Shown here: positions 51,972 through 59,956 of the stretch, piece after piece
Layout: the number at the start of each line of letters is the position of its first letter
Numbering within the stretch: the first letter of the stretch is position 1
From: Methanosarcina sp. UBA289
Lineage (GTDB): Archaea > Halobacteriota > Methanosarcinia > Methanosarcinales > Methanosarcinaceae
Assembly (NCBI GenBank): GCA_002496565.1
Contig: DAKJ01000026.1
Span: 572 to 64,571 of the forward strand
DNA: 64,000 nt
Reading direction: 5' to 3'
Translations under genes and position numbers: made by a program
Notes under the pieces: generated by a model
Told to the model about the DNA's origin: nothing
What the model saw: the letters and a program-made list of their open reading frames with translations, nothing else
Databases searched by the model: none

Positions 51972-53474
51972 ATGGTAAAAAATGAAGATACAGCTATCGA
52001 GGAATTAAGCACGGAAAATGTACATGAGGATGTAAGGGGTATGGTCAGGAAGCTTTCCGAAAACGAATGGGAGATTCCTGTCGGGCACATCCCAAATATG
52101 CGGGTTCCGGGCCGCCTGTTTGTATCCAGAAATTTGCTTGAAGGCATTGAACCTGGAACTATTGACCAGATTGCAAATGTGGCAACTCTCCCTGGCATTC
52201 AAAAGTATTCCATGGCAATGCCTGATGCTCATCTTGGCTATGGTTTTGCTATAGGGGGGGTTGCGGCTTTTGATGTAGAAGAAGGGATTATCAGCCCGGG
52301 CGGGGTGGGTTTTGATATCAACTGTGGGGTAAGGCTCATTCGTACTAACCTTCAGAAGGAAGAGGTAATTCCGAACATAAAGAGATTAACTGACGAGCTT
52401 TTTAATAGTGTGCCTGCAGGTGTTGGTTCCAAAAGTCGGATCAGAGCTTCTGACCAAGAACTGGACAGTGCCTTTCTGGAAGGGGCGAGATGGGCTGTAG
52501 AGGCCGGGTATGGCGTGGAGGCTGATGTCGAACACTGTGAGGCAAACGGGTATATGGAAGGGGCCGATCCTTCTCAGGTAAGCACGAAAGCCAGAACCAG
52601 GGGAAAACCTCAGTTAGGAACTCTCGGAAGCGGCAACCACTTCCTTGAGGTTCAGTATGTTGATAAAATCTATGATCAGGAAATGGCTTCAACTTTTGGA
52701 CTTGAAGAAGGCCAGGTTACGGTAATGATCCACTGTGGCTCAAGGGGGGCAGGGCACCAGATTTGTACTGACCACCTGAAGGAACTTTCTCAGGCTGTAA
52801 AGAATTATAAAATTGAAATTCCGGACAAACAGCTTGCCTGTGCCCCTGCCCAGTCAAGGGAAGCCCAGAACTATTTTAAAGCCATGCTCTGTGCTGCAAA
52901 TTATGCGTGGGCAAACCGTCAGATAATTACTCACTGGACAAGGGAATCATTTGAAAAGATATTTAGAAGAGATGCTGACGACCTGGGCATGAATCTGCTT
53001 TATGACGTTGCTCACAATGTGGCAAAACTTGAAAAACATATCGTGGATGGAAGGAAAAAAGAGGTATATGTGCACAGGAAAGGGGCAACAAGAGCCTTTC
53101 CTCCAGGCCATCCTGAAGTTCCGGCCGTGTACAGAGATGTAGGGCAACCGGTTTTGATTCCTGGAAGTATGGGTACGCCCTCATTTATATTATGCGGTTC
53201 AGAAGAAGCTATGAATGTTTCTTTCGGTAGTGCCTGCCACGGGGCCGGCAGGGTCATGAGTAGAGCACACGCAAAAAAAGAATTCCGCGGACAGAGCATA
53301 AAAGAAAACCTCGAAGCTCATGGTATTACAGTAAGAGCCACACACCCATCAGTAATTGCAGAAGAAGCTCCAGGTGTATATAAGTCTAGCAGCGACGTAG
53401 TAAATGTCGTGCACGAACTGGGCATTGCCCGTAAGGTCGCAAGAGTTCTTCCTTTAGGGGTTGCAAAAGGCTAA
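51972..53474 (+). CDS. rtcB: RtcB-family RNA ligase (tRNA-splicing ligase)
   Basis: 500-aa GTP- and Mn-dependent 3'-phosphate RNA ligase joining tRNA exon halves. The metal-site cysteine is C118 in GGVGFDINCGVRLIRT. Other motifs are LGTLGSGNHFLEVQYVD, MIHCGSRGAGHQICTDHL, YDVAHNVAKLEKH, and the guanylylated His (about 423) in SACHGAGRVMSRAHAKKEFRG. Unlike some archaeal copies it has no intein. The preceding archease is its activator. The extra ~20 residues compared with P. horikoshii RtcB lie at the N-terminus (acidic, VKNEDTAIEELSTENVHEDV). Confidence 0.96.
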   Translation: MVKNEDTAIEELSTENVHEDVRGMVRKLSENEWEIPVGHIPNMRVPGRLFVSRNLLEGIEPGTIDQIANVATLPGIQKYSMAMPDAHLGYGFAIGGVAAFDVEEGIISPGGVGFDINCGVRLIRTNLQKEEVIPNIKRLTDELFNSVPAGVGSKSRIRASDQELDSAFLEGARWAVEAGYGVEADVEHCEANGYMEGADPSQVSTKARTRGKPQLGTLGSGNHFLEVQYVDKIYDQEMASTFGLEEGQVTVMIHCGSRGAGHQICTDHLKELSQAVKNYKIEIPDKQLACAPAQSREAQNYFKAMLCAANYAWANRQIITHWTRESFEKIFRRDADDLGMNLLYDVAHNVAKLEKHIVDGRKKEVYVHRKGATRAFPPGHPEVPAVYRDVGQPVLIPGSMGTPSFILCGSEEAMNVSFGSACHGAGRVMSRAHAKKEFRGQSIKENLEAHGITVRATHPSVIAEEAPGVYKSSSDVVNVVHELGIARKVARVLPLGVAKG

Positions 53475-53545
53475 GTGAGAAAACAGTCTGATCGTTAAAT
53501 AATAAACGTTAGAAAATGTAGGCTTTAGATATTGAAGCTTTCGTG

Positions 53546-53573
53546 AAAACTTTAGCCTAAGGGCTGAAGTTTT
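53546..53573 (+). terminator. Stem-loop downstream of rtcB
   Basis: AAAACTTTAGCC (53546-53557), loop TAAG, GGCTGAAGTTTT (53562-53573): a 12-bp stem with one G-T wobble, 72 bp after the rtcB stop. It probably ends the rtcB transcript. Confidence 0.6.
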
Positions 53574-53657
53574 AACCCTTAATTTATTTTAAACTCTCTT
53601 TAAAATAATATTAGGGAATCAATTGATCTGGTACATAGAAATTTGAATTTCTTAGTA

Positions 53658-54770
53658 TTATTCGGGTTCTTCCATTTTTTCCATTAAAAGTAAATCCGAA
53701 TTGTCAGGTTCTCGTCCTTGGAAGAATCTAAATACAATCATACTTGAATACGAGAATGCCTTAAAAGGCGTGCCATTTTCCCTGAATATGTTTGAAAAAT
53801 ATCCAACAAGGTTACGAATAACCCTTTCATCCTTGAAGTCATGAAAAATGGTTACTGATTCGTTTCCAGGTTCAAGGGAGATTTCTATATATTTAACAAG
53901 CTGGGTTGCAAGGTACATTTTTCTGAAATGAACCAGCAGTTCTGGAAGAGTCATATCACTTACCGACTGCTTGCAAAGGCGCTCAATGATTTTTGTCGGG
54001 TTTGGGACTTCTCCTGTTGCAAAAACTTCAAACTGACTCCGATGGAGAGTCACGAGATTGAACCTCTCAGCATTATAAGTATACATAAGCTGAGTCCAGA
54101 ATTCGGTATTGTCGTCTAGTTCCTTACATAAAACATCAAGATATCCAAAGTGTTTTCGGATTCCGGGCATAATCTCATTCGAAGAGACAGATGCGTTCTT
54201 TTTGAAAGAGATTTGAGTCGAGTTTGATCTCCTGAAAACATGCTCAACATCAAGCTGTCTCCATCTGGAAAGAAAATGAGCCACCAGCTGGGCAAAAAAA
54301 TCTCTGCTGTTTACAGTAGAGTTTGAAATAAGCACCAATGCAGATTCAGGATTATTAATATCTTCGCACTTTATTGAAGTTCGAATTGCCCATTGATAGC
54401 TTCTGGAAACTCTGTTAAGATAATCCTCTAATTGTTTCATGTCCTGAATTTCAAACGGATTGATAAGCTCATTAACAAGTTCTTCATCAGTAAGCCTACC
54501 CCTGGTACACCTGAACAACCATTCAAGCATTGTTGTATTTATAACAATATTTTCTCCACTCTGGATAGTCTCATTTAACTCTTCTTTTGCAGGAGTTTCT
54601 TTTAAAAATTCGATTGCTTCCTCAATACTTTTATGATTTGTAAGAGCTGTATCCGCAACTTCAATGGTGTCCCTGACTGCAGCGCTTAAATTCCCATTAT
54701 TGGCATCCAGAAGGGGCTGTAACTTTTTAAGGTACTTATCATCCAGGGATATGTTCTTTCTGATCAGCAT
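53658..54770 (-). CDS. Unknown protein with ribbon-helix-helix-like N-terminus
   Basis: 370 aa. The first 45 residues, MLIRKNISLDDKYLKKLQPLLDANNGNLSAAVRDTIEVAD, read like a ribbon-helix-helix DNA-binding domain (beta strand then two helices). The rest is not recognised: an acidic helical stretch, TTMLEWLFRCTRGRLTDEELVNELINPFEI, and a C-terminal part with SLEPGNESVTIFHDFKDERVIRNLVGYFSNIFRENGTPFKAFSYSSMIVFRFFQG. It contains no membrane helix. I infer a regulator or an RHH-type antitoxin-like protein with a large sensor domain. The ATG at 54770 has GGTGG 5 nt upstream and is chosen over GTG at 54779. It is convergent with rtcB. Confidence 0.75.
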   Translation of the reverse strand: MLIRKNISLDDKYLKKLQPLLDANNGNLSAAVRDTIEVADTALTNHKSIEEAIEFLKETPAKEELNETIQSGENIVINTTMLEWLFRCTRGRLTDEELVNELINPFEIQDMKQLEDYLNRVSRSYQWAIRTSIKCEDINNPESALVLISNSTVNSRDFFAQLVAHFLSRWRQLDVEHVFRRSNSTQISFKKNASVSSNEIMPGIRKHFGYLDVLCKELDDNTEFWTQLMYTYNAERFNLVTLHRSQFEVFATGEVPNPTKIIERLCKQSVSDMTLPELLVHFRKMYLATQLVKYIEISLEPGNESVTIFHDFKDERVIRNLVGYFSNIFRENGTPFKAFSYSSMIVFRFFQGREPDNSDLLLMEKMEEPE

Positions 54771-55200
54771 ATTTTCCACCCGATGTATTCGGTTTCCTGG
54801 CTCTTTATGCTATGATCCGTTTTGATACCCGTAAGATCAGGACTATTATATAGCTTCGGTTAAAAAGTGAGAAAAAATTTATTTATAAAGAAGTACTTTG
54901 TAAATCCAAAAGTTTTTACTTAGAGCCTTATTTATGTTACTGGTAAGTGCTACCGAATCTTAAATCTTTCTATTTAGTACTACTTCTTTATGAACAAAAT
55001 TGGTACATATTACACGAATTATTCCTATAGATCTTGATGTGTTATTACAATATTTTCATACTTATAAATTTTGTCGATTTACTTGGATGCACATGTTTAT
55101 ATTTTGTCGTACTTTCGAATCTTGATTTGATTTTCAGTCAAATGTTAAAAGTGAAAAGCTTGACAAATTAACAGAAATCAATGACACCAGTTCACAACTC

Positions 55201-55212
55201 TTTATATATATA
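55201..55212 (+). promoter_or_regulatory. Isolated TATA box in a gene-free region
   Basis: TTTATATATATA on the plus strand, not followed by a protein gene. If active, transcription would begin near 55235 and run toward the hairpin at 55533-55579. Confidence 0.4.
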
Positions 55213-55234
55213 TGTTAAGAGAGTGTACGACATG

Positions 55235-55581
55235 TAAATCAAAAAAGTTCTAATGTATATTGGACTGTTATAACCTGGAAGATTGCGTTATTGATTTCAC
55301 CCTGTCCTTGCAAGTTTGTCTAACCTTTTATTGTTTACCCTAATTAATCTCAAGAGCATCAGTTGAAGGTCATAGGTTGACATTTTCGAAAGCTGTGTGT
55401 TTAGGAGTAGATTGTATGGCTCTTGCTTTAAGCACAGGGTAAAAACTCACAGGTTATTATTAATTATCCTGAAAACTCACGATCTTCAAAGGCGATAACA
55501 GTCCCAAAAAGCGAGTTTGGGAGTGGATTCATAAGTACCTGGCAAATTAAGATGGAATTGTTTGGCCAGCCAGGTACTTTT
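55235..55581 (+). ncRNA. Candidate small non-coding RNA (unproven)
   Basis: Bounded by a TATA box (55201-55212) and a terminator-like hairpin with a T-run (55533-55581), about 345 nt, with no ORF of note. I compared it by eye with RNase P, SRP and tRNA patterns and found no match. Identification rests only on the promoter-terminator pair. Confidence 0.3.
55533..55581 (+). terminator. Long hairpin with T-run in intergenic DNA
   Basis: AAGTACCTGG (55533-55542) pairs perfectly with CCAGGTACTT (55570-55579), with a 27-nt loop that can pair further (GGC/GCC), followed by TTTT. It is a plausible terminator for a plus-strand transcript. Confidence 0.5.
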
Positions 55582-55872
55582 CTCCCGAGAAAGTGACATA
55601 AACCTTTTAGGAAATATTTTTATCGTTTTCCTTTCGGGTTCATCTATAGCATATTCTTTTTGACTGACATAAATTCACGTTTTTCTGATTCGCTTGAGAA
55701 TTAGGTTTTCTCTGGCCTATCAAAACATCTTATTTCCAGGTAAATCTGGATGTTCTAAAAGTAGACAAATAGAACTAAGTTTTCCCGAAAATGACAAGTA
55801 ACAAGGTCAGAAAGGTAAAGAGAATAAAAGACTAAATTAGATAAAAAGCTACAAAAATATTCAAAAGAAGAA

Positions 55873-55915
55873 AAAAGCAAAGGAAATTTTCCTCTGCTTT
55901 TGAGTCCTGAGACTC
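55873..55915 (-). terminator. Double hairpin terminating the mtr operon
   Basis: Read on the minus strand after mtrH: GAGTC/GACTC (55915-55902) followed by a long stem AAAAGCAGAGGAAA/TTTCCTTTGCTTTT (55901-55873, one G-U pair), ending in a T/C-rich stretch. Position and shape fit the operon terminator. Confidence 0.75.
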
Positions 55916-55937
55916 TTTTTAATTTTGTTCTTTTTGC

Positions 55938-56888
55938 TTATGTCAGTTTGGTTACCGGGTGGTTTGCCAGGTCTGCGATCTCGACGCCAAGATCCTTTGC
56001 AGTTTCTCCAAGCATGATGTCGACCATTGCAACAGCCGGGAAAATATGGTTGACGTTCTCGATAGGACCATAGAGCAGGTAGTCGGAACCTGCAATCTGG
56101 GCTACCAGGTTGGTACCAATGTCTGCAGGCATGTAGATTGCCTTGGGGTCAGGCTGGGTCTTCTTGAATTTGCGAAGCCAATCCCATGCAGAAGCCATGT
56201 TGTGGTATCCACCGCCGATTGGCAATCCGAATTTTGCTTTCATTGTGGGTATCGAGCGGATAGTAGGGCCAGAACCTGCACCAAGAGGCATTGCCGCGAC
56301 GTCGATTAAGGGATACTCGATTCCACATTCTTTTGCGATCTGAAGCATTCCTTTTGTTAATCCAGAACCACCGACTTCAAGAATGTCCATCTTTCCTTTT
56401 ACGGTTGGATCAGTTGCGTTGAAAGCCAGAACGATTGAAGCTTTTACGTCGCTTTCTGTGAGGATATCGATTTCTTCCTGTTCAATACTTGCGTTGATCG
56501 AGTTGTGAATTGCCCTGTCTGCAACACCGATTTCGGTACAGTGTTGAGCTGCGGCTGCACGCACATTTCCGGCTGAGGAGTCAATCAGGAAAGGTGTCCT
56601 GTCGTCGATCTCAACAAACCAGTCAATGTAGCGATTAATTGATTCGGGGGTTTCTCCTACAATTTGGTTTACATAGGGGTTTCCTGTGGCATCGCTCATT
56701 GAGACCTGGGTGTTCCAGAGGGTTTCTGCAGCAGCCCTGTCGAAGATACCCTTGTCTTCATCGGTCACAATCTTGTGCCTTGCATAGAACATAGTACTGA
56801 CTAACACGGTTGGGAATTCACCCGGCTGTCCACCGAACTTAACTCCGCCGATTTCAAAAACTTCCTGTTTCTTGTCAAACTTGAACAT
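55938..56888 (-). CDS. mtrH: Methyl-H4SPT:coenzyme M methyltransferase subunit H
   Basis: 316-aa cytoplasmic TIM-barrel subunit that moves the methyl group from methyl-tetrahydrosarcinapterin to the corrinoid of MtrA. Recognised by MFKFDKKQEVFEIGGVKFGGQPGEFPTVLVSTMFYARHKIVTDEDKG, the pterin-binding segments FLIDSSAGNVRAAAAQH and ASIVLAFNATDPTVKGKMDILEVGG, and GIEYPLIDVAAMPLGAGSGPTIRSIPTMKAKFGLPIGGGYHNM. It is the last gene of the operon, 13 bp after mtrG, with GAGGGATC before its ATG. It is related to methyltransferases of the MtgA/MtmB-like pterin group, but the operon context removes doubt. Confidence 0.97.
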   Translation of the reverse strand: MFKFDKKQEVFEIGGVKFGGQPGEFPTVLVSTMFYARHKIVTDEDKGIFDRAAAETLWNTQVSMSDATGNPYVNQIVGETPESINRYIDWFVEIDDRTPFLIDSSAGNVRAAAAQHCTEIGVADRAIHNSINASIEQEEIDILTESDVKASIVLAFNATDPTVKGKMDILEVGGSGLTKGMLQIAKECGIEYPLIDVAAMPLGAGSGPTIRSIPTMKAKFGLPIGGGYHNMASAWDWLRKFKKTQPDPKAIYMPADIGTNLVAQIAGSDYLLYGPIENVNHIFPAVAMVDIMLGETAKDLGVEIADLANHPVTKLT

Positions 56889-56901
56889 TTTGATCCCTCA
56901 C

Positions 56902-57120
56902 TTAAATGAACATTGATGATACAAAGGTATACAGCAGGAAGAGCAGCAGGCCAATGACTCCACCGTACAGAATTCCAATATCCCTTCCTACTTTCTTTCC
57001 TATTTTTTGTGCAACTTCACTGTTGACAAACTCAATCTTCTCATCGATCTTATCGAGCCTTTTCATTACTTCGTTAAATTCACCTGGCTCTACAAACGCT
57101 GCTGGTGCTTTTCCATCCAT
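56902..57120 (-). CDS. mtrG: Methyl-H4SPT:coenzyme M methyltransferase subunit G
   Basis: 72-aa small subunit: a soluble helix (FVEPGEFNEVMKRLDKIDEKIEFVNSEVAQKIGKKVGRDIG) and one C-terminal membrane helix (ILYGGVIGLLLFLLYTFVSSMFI). The frame extends 12 codons upstream, but GAGGTGA lies directly before the ATG at 57120, so MDGKAPAAF is the start. It overlaps no other gene except that the upstream mtrF stop lies at 57131. Its own catalytic role is unknown; it stabilises the complex. Confidence 0.95.
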   Translation of the reverse strand: MDGKAPAAFVEPGEFNEVMKRLDKIDEKIEFVNSEVAQKIGKKVGRDIGILYGGVIGLLLFLLYTFVSSMFI

Positions 57121-57130
57121 ATTATTCACC

Positions 57131-57346
57131 TCACCAGACAAGTAACGGGAGTACAATGACCATCAGCAGCGAAAAGATGAAACCTGCTGCAAAGCCGACT
57201 ATTCCGGTAGCCGCAACCCCGGAGTCAAGCTTCTGGTTTCTCGCAATCAACTGTGCTCTATATCGAATGCTCTCAACAGTAGCATCAATTGCACCCATCT
57301 GAGGAGCAAGCACCATTGGTACGCCTTTATCGTATTCTTCTGCCAT
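57131..57346 (-). CDS. mtrF: Methyl-H4SPT:coenzyme M methyltransferase subunit F
   Basis: 71-aa subunit with a hydrophilic N-terminal part (MAEEYDKGVPMVLAPQMGAIDATVESIRYRAQLIARNQKLDSGVAATG) homologous to the MtrA C-terminal region, and a membrane helix (IVGFAAGFIFSLLMVIVLPLLVW). Two ATGs are available; GGAGG lies 8 nt before the second (57346) and only a base or so before the first (57352), so I use 57346. It lies directly after mtrA. Confidence 0.95.
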   Translation of the reverse strand: MAEEYDKGVPMVLAPQMGAIDATVESIRYRAQLIARNQKLDSGVAATGIVGFAAGFIFSLLMVIVLPLLVW

Positions 57347-57348
57347 TT

Positions 57349-58074
57349 TCATACCCTCCCTATTAGTAATAATCCAAGCAGGGATATGGTTATTGTCAAC
57401 CCTATCATGGCGCCTTCGATCTTTCCTGCGTGAACTCCTGAGTGGAACTTGTTCAAGTTTCCTATATCCATCATGCGGGCTTCGATTGCCTTCAGTCTGC
57501 TGCGGATAACTGCAATTTCCCCGGAGACCGGCCTGACAACGCCGCCTTCTTCTTCTTCTTCACCTGCCTCACTGATCTCAACAATCATAGGTTCTGCATC
57601 AAAAGCACCCGGGTCTTTTGAGGCGAGTTCTCTTACTTTGGAAGTAATGGCACCCATATCCTCGGTATCAATAAGGTTGACAGTCTGAACCTGTTCCTGG
57701 AAACGGGCAATTGCGGCTGCATCCAGGTTTTCGACATATGGAATTGCACCCAGTGCCCCTGAAATCCTGTTGTCTTTTACACCATTTGCGTGAAGGCTCA
57801 GGATTGACTGTCCGATAATGTGTCCTTTAACCTCAGAGCCAGTTACAAGCAGGTATCTGATGTTAGGGTTTGAGATAATGTGAGCAACTACCTTTTCAAT
57901 ACCGAGGTTTTCAGTCTTACATGATCCGGTAACGGCTGCTCCTGCATCAAGGATTGGATTTCCGGGAAGGTGTGATCCGCAGGTAATTACCAGTACGCAG
58001 TTCTTGACATTGCCTACTTCATATTCACCTTTCAGGATAGGCCATCCTGGGGCTGGTTCTCTCTTATCTGCCAT
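57349..58074 (-). CDS. mtrA: Methyl-H4SPT:coenzyme M methyltransferase subunit A (corrinoid protein)
   Basis: 241-aa subunit carrying the cobamide. The cobalt-ligand His is H85 in SEVKGHIIGQSILSLHANG, matching His84 of Methanothermobacter. Flanking conserved stretches are NCVLVITCGSHLPGNPILDAGAAVTGSCKTENLGIEKVVAHI and GALGAIPYVENLDAAAIARFQEQ. A linker with poly-Glu (SEAGEEEEEGGVV) leads to a C-terminal region (VIRSRLKAIEARMMDIGNLNKFHSGVHAGKIEGAMIGLTITISLLGLLLIGRV) with a membrane anchor that MtrF resembles. It accepts the methyl from MtrH and donates it to CoM at MtrE. Confidence 0.97.
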   Translation of the reverse strand: MADKREPAPGWPILKGEYEVGNVKNCVLVITCGSHLPGNPILDAGAAVTGSCKTENLGIEKVVAHIISNPNIRYLLVTGSEVKGHIIGQSILSLHANGVKDNRISGALGAIPYVENLDAAAIARFQEQVQTVNLIDTEDMGAITSKVRELASKDPGAFDAEPMIVEISEAGEEEEEGGVVRPVSGEIAVIRSRLKAIEARMMDIGNLNKFHSGVHAGKIEGAMIGLTITISLLGLLLIGRV

Positions 58075-58075
58075 T

Positions 58076-58402
58076 TTACACCACCCCTTTCATCAAACTT
58101 GATATATAAATGATAAGGGCCAGTAGCCCGCTGAAGGCAAGACCTACAACGACTCCGTAGAAAGAGTTTCCGTAAATTCCTGCCACGTAGGAGGTATTCT
58201 CACGGCCTGGCCAGGAATTAAGGAGCGGTTTGCTGGGCGAAAGGGAATTCAGCAGGTCATCTGCAATTGTATCCAGTTTGTCCATTCTCTCAAAGACGGG
58301 CTCCATGGAATACTGAATCGAGTCTTTCCGTTCTTGTGTCACGGTTCCCGTTTCCGGGTCCATAACTAAATTTAACTCGGGAGCTATTCTAACCATGCTC
58401 AT
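58076..58402 (-). CDS. mtrB: Methyl-H4SPT:coenzyme M methyltransferase subunit B
   Basis: 108-aa subunit: a soluble part MVRIAPELNLVMDPETGTVTQERKDSIQYSMEPVFERMDKLDTIADDLLNSL and one C-terminal membrane helix FYGVVVGLAFSGLLALIIYISSL. It begins within the last codons of mtrC (4-bp overlap), with GGAGG 7 nt before the ATG. It is an accessory subunit of the complex. Confidence 0.96.
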   Translation of the reverse strand: MSMVRIAPELNLVMDPETGTVTQERKDSIQYSMEPVFERMDKLDTIADDLLNSLSPSKPLLNSWPGRENTSYVAGIYGNSFYGVVVGLAFSGLLALIIYISSLMKGVV

Positions 58403-59202
58403 TGTAGTTCCTCCGCACTTGGCAGCAGACCGGTTCCAACCACTGCATATGCATCTCTCTTAATAAGTGCATAGTGCTTGTTGAAAGCAACATACCAGAT
58501 GACAATTCCTATAAGCATGTTTAAGCCAGCAGCCATTAATCCTTCATGGAGTGAAGAGGCAAAGCCTGTAATTATTAGTGCAATGGCTCCCTTTTCAACA
58601 GCAAGCATAAGGGTTCTGTCCTGCTTCTCATCAGGTCCCAGGCTAGCGTTGAAGGGATGAAGGATTCCCATACCACCTATAATGAAGATCAGTGCAATGT
58701 ATCCGTTTGCGACTACATATTGAACGACTGCAGCATAATTAAAGGACCCAGCAATGACAACGCTCAACCCGAGAATTACAAGGGTACCTGCACATGAAAT
58801 CTCTATCATCGCCTGTTCCATAATAGGGATACCCATGCCGATTACCCTGTTTGAAAGAGCACCGATTACACCACCTATAATTGCTGCAACAATGAAAGCA
58901 ACTATAGGCCCTGCAATACCTCCTACTGCAAGTCCGAAGAGGGCTGCTATAATACCCATACCAAGGGATAGCATACCAATTGATGGGACACCGGTACCAA
59001 GTCCATAGCTTGCAACACGCCTGACAGCATCAGCACCCCAGACTGTTGCACAGATTGCTCCAAGTCCTCCGAAGAAGGAATATGCTGGAGGTGCGTAGTG
59101 GCCAAGGTAAATCCCGACAAGGCCGCCAACTATACCTAAAGCCATTATATTTTGTGGAGAATATCCGCCTTTGGCTCCTCCTCCTGCTCCACCTACAGAC
59201 AT
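58399..59202 (-). CDS. mtrC: Methyl-H4SPT:coenzyme M methyltransferase subunit C
   Basis: 267-aa polytopic membrane subunit with about seven hydrophobic helices (IMALGIVGGLVGIYLGHY, GIIAALFGLAVGGIAGPIVAFIVAAIIGGVIGAL, IALIFIIGGMGILHPFNA and others). Together with MtrD and MtrE it forms the membrane core that couples methyl transfer to outward sodium ion movement. The start SVGGAGGGAKGGYSPQN is Gly-rich, as in other MtrC. GGAGGTATTTAAT precedes the ATG. Confidence 0.96.
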   Translation of the reverse strand: MSVGGAGGGAKGGYSPQNIMALGIVGGLVGIYLGHYAPPAYSFFGGLGAICATVWGADAVRRVASYGLGTGVPSIGMLSLGMGIIAALFGLAVGGIAGPIVAFIVAAIIGGVIGALSNRVIGMGIPIMEQAMIEISCAGTLVILGLSVVIAGSFNYAAVVQYVVANGYIALIFIIGGMGILHPFNASLGPDEKQDRTLMLAVEKGAIALIITGFASSLHEGLMAAGLNMLIGIVIWYVAFNKHYALIKRDAYAVVGTGLLPSAEELQ

Positions 59203-59203
59203 A

Positions 59204-59956
59204 TTAAATACCTCCTAGCTGTGCGATTGCAATTACCGCCACGATAGCACACAGTAGTGTTGCTATGAGGGAAGAAATTACCGCCTTTGGCCATTTTTTG
59301 AATTTCGGATCGTGGAACCCTTCAATTGTACCTCCTATGTTATAGGAAGGAATTACAGCGTTCACAAAGAAAATGCCTATTGCAAATATTGCTGCAACTG
59401 CTACAAGCGCGTTGACTGTGACTGAATTGGTAACTCCAGAACCCTGCAGGCCTACGCTCATACCCACTTCGATGAGTGAATAATAAACAAGGGAACCTCC
59501 AATTCCACCAAGCGCAGCGCCGATAACTCCGCTTACAAAACTGACTGTAGGGAGTCCGTGCCCTTCAGTACCCTGGGATACATACAGATCCTGCCTGTAC
59601 TTTGTAAAAGGATCATACTTTACTTTTGCGGAAGAAGGCACACATCCTACACCATATACATAGACCCAGGTACCGACAATCATGGTCACAGCGATCATGA
59701 TCATTGCACCCACTGCTCCTGAGGCAAGAATCAGGGCAAGGTTGTCTGTTACGTTCATCATGAAGCCTGCACTAACAAGTCCTGTCAGACCTGCGCCTGC
59801 TGCCAGCTGCACTGTACCGGTACCGATACCTGTCGCCTGAGCCATAGCTGCAGGTGCACCACCTACAGGCACGAAGTGAACACTCCAGGAAATAAGAGCG
59901 CCGCCGATAGTGATGGCGATCATCCAGATGATGTTTCCTAAGATAGCGTCCATCAT
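59204..59956 (-). CDS. mtrD: Methyl-H4SPT:coenzyme M methyltransferase subunit D
   Basis: 250-aa polytopic membrane subunit of the sodium-translocating core, with helices at LGNIIWMIAITIGGALISW, VQLAAGAGLTGLVSAGFM, NLALILASGAVGAMIMIAVTMIVGTWVYVYGVGCV, FVSGVIGAALGGIGGSLVYY and two at the C-terminus. It starts at the ATG at 59956, inside the last codon of mtrE, with GAGGAGG 7 nt upstream; a second ATG follows immediately. It is translationally coupled to mtrE. Confidence 0.96.
   Translation of the reverse strand: MMDAILGNIIWMIAITIGGALISWSVHFVPVGGAPAAMAQATGIGTGTVQLAAGAGLTGLVSAGFMMNVTDNLALILASGAVGAMIMIAVTMIVGTWVYVYGVGCVPSSAKVKYDPFTKYRQDLYVSQGTEGHGLPTVSFVSGVIGAALGGIGGSLVYYSLIEVGMSVGLQGSGVTNSVTVNALVAVAAIFAIGIFFVNAVIPSYNIGGTIEGFHDPKFKKWPKAVISSLIATLLCAIVAVIAIAQLGGI

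Larger units (their letters stand above)
54771..55937. other. Large intergenic region, ~1.17 kb, with a possible small RNA
   Basis: AT-rich, between the RHH-like gene start and the end of the mtr operon. The part 54780-55190 has no clear feature. At 55201 a TATA box starts a stretch ending in a strong hairpin at 55533-55579. From 55860 lies the mtr terminator. No protein gene is seen. Confidence 0.55.

Noticed and set aside
55235..55581. RNase P or SRP RNA
   Set aside because: The universally conserved helices and sequence signatures of those RNAs were not found, so only an unnamed RNA candidate is reported.
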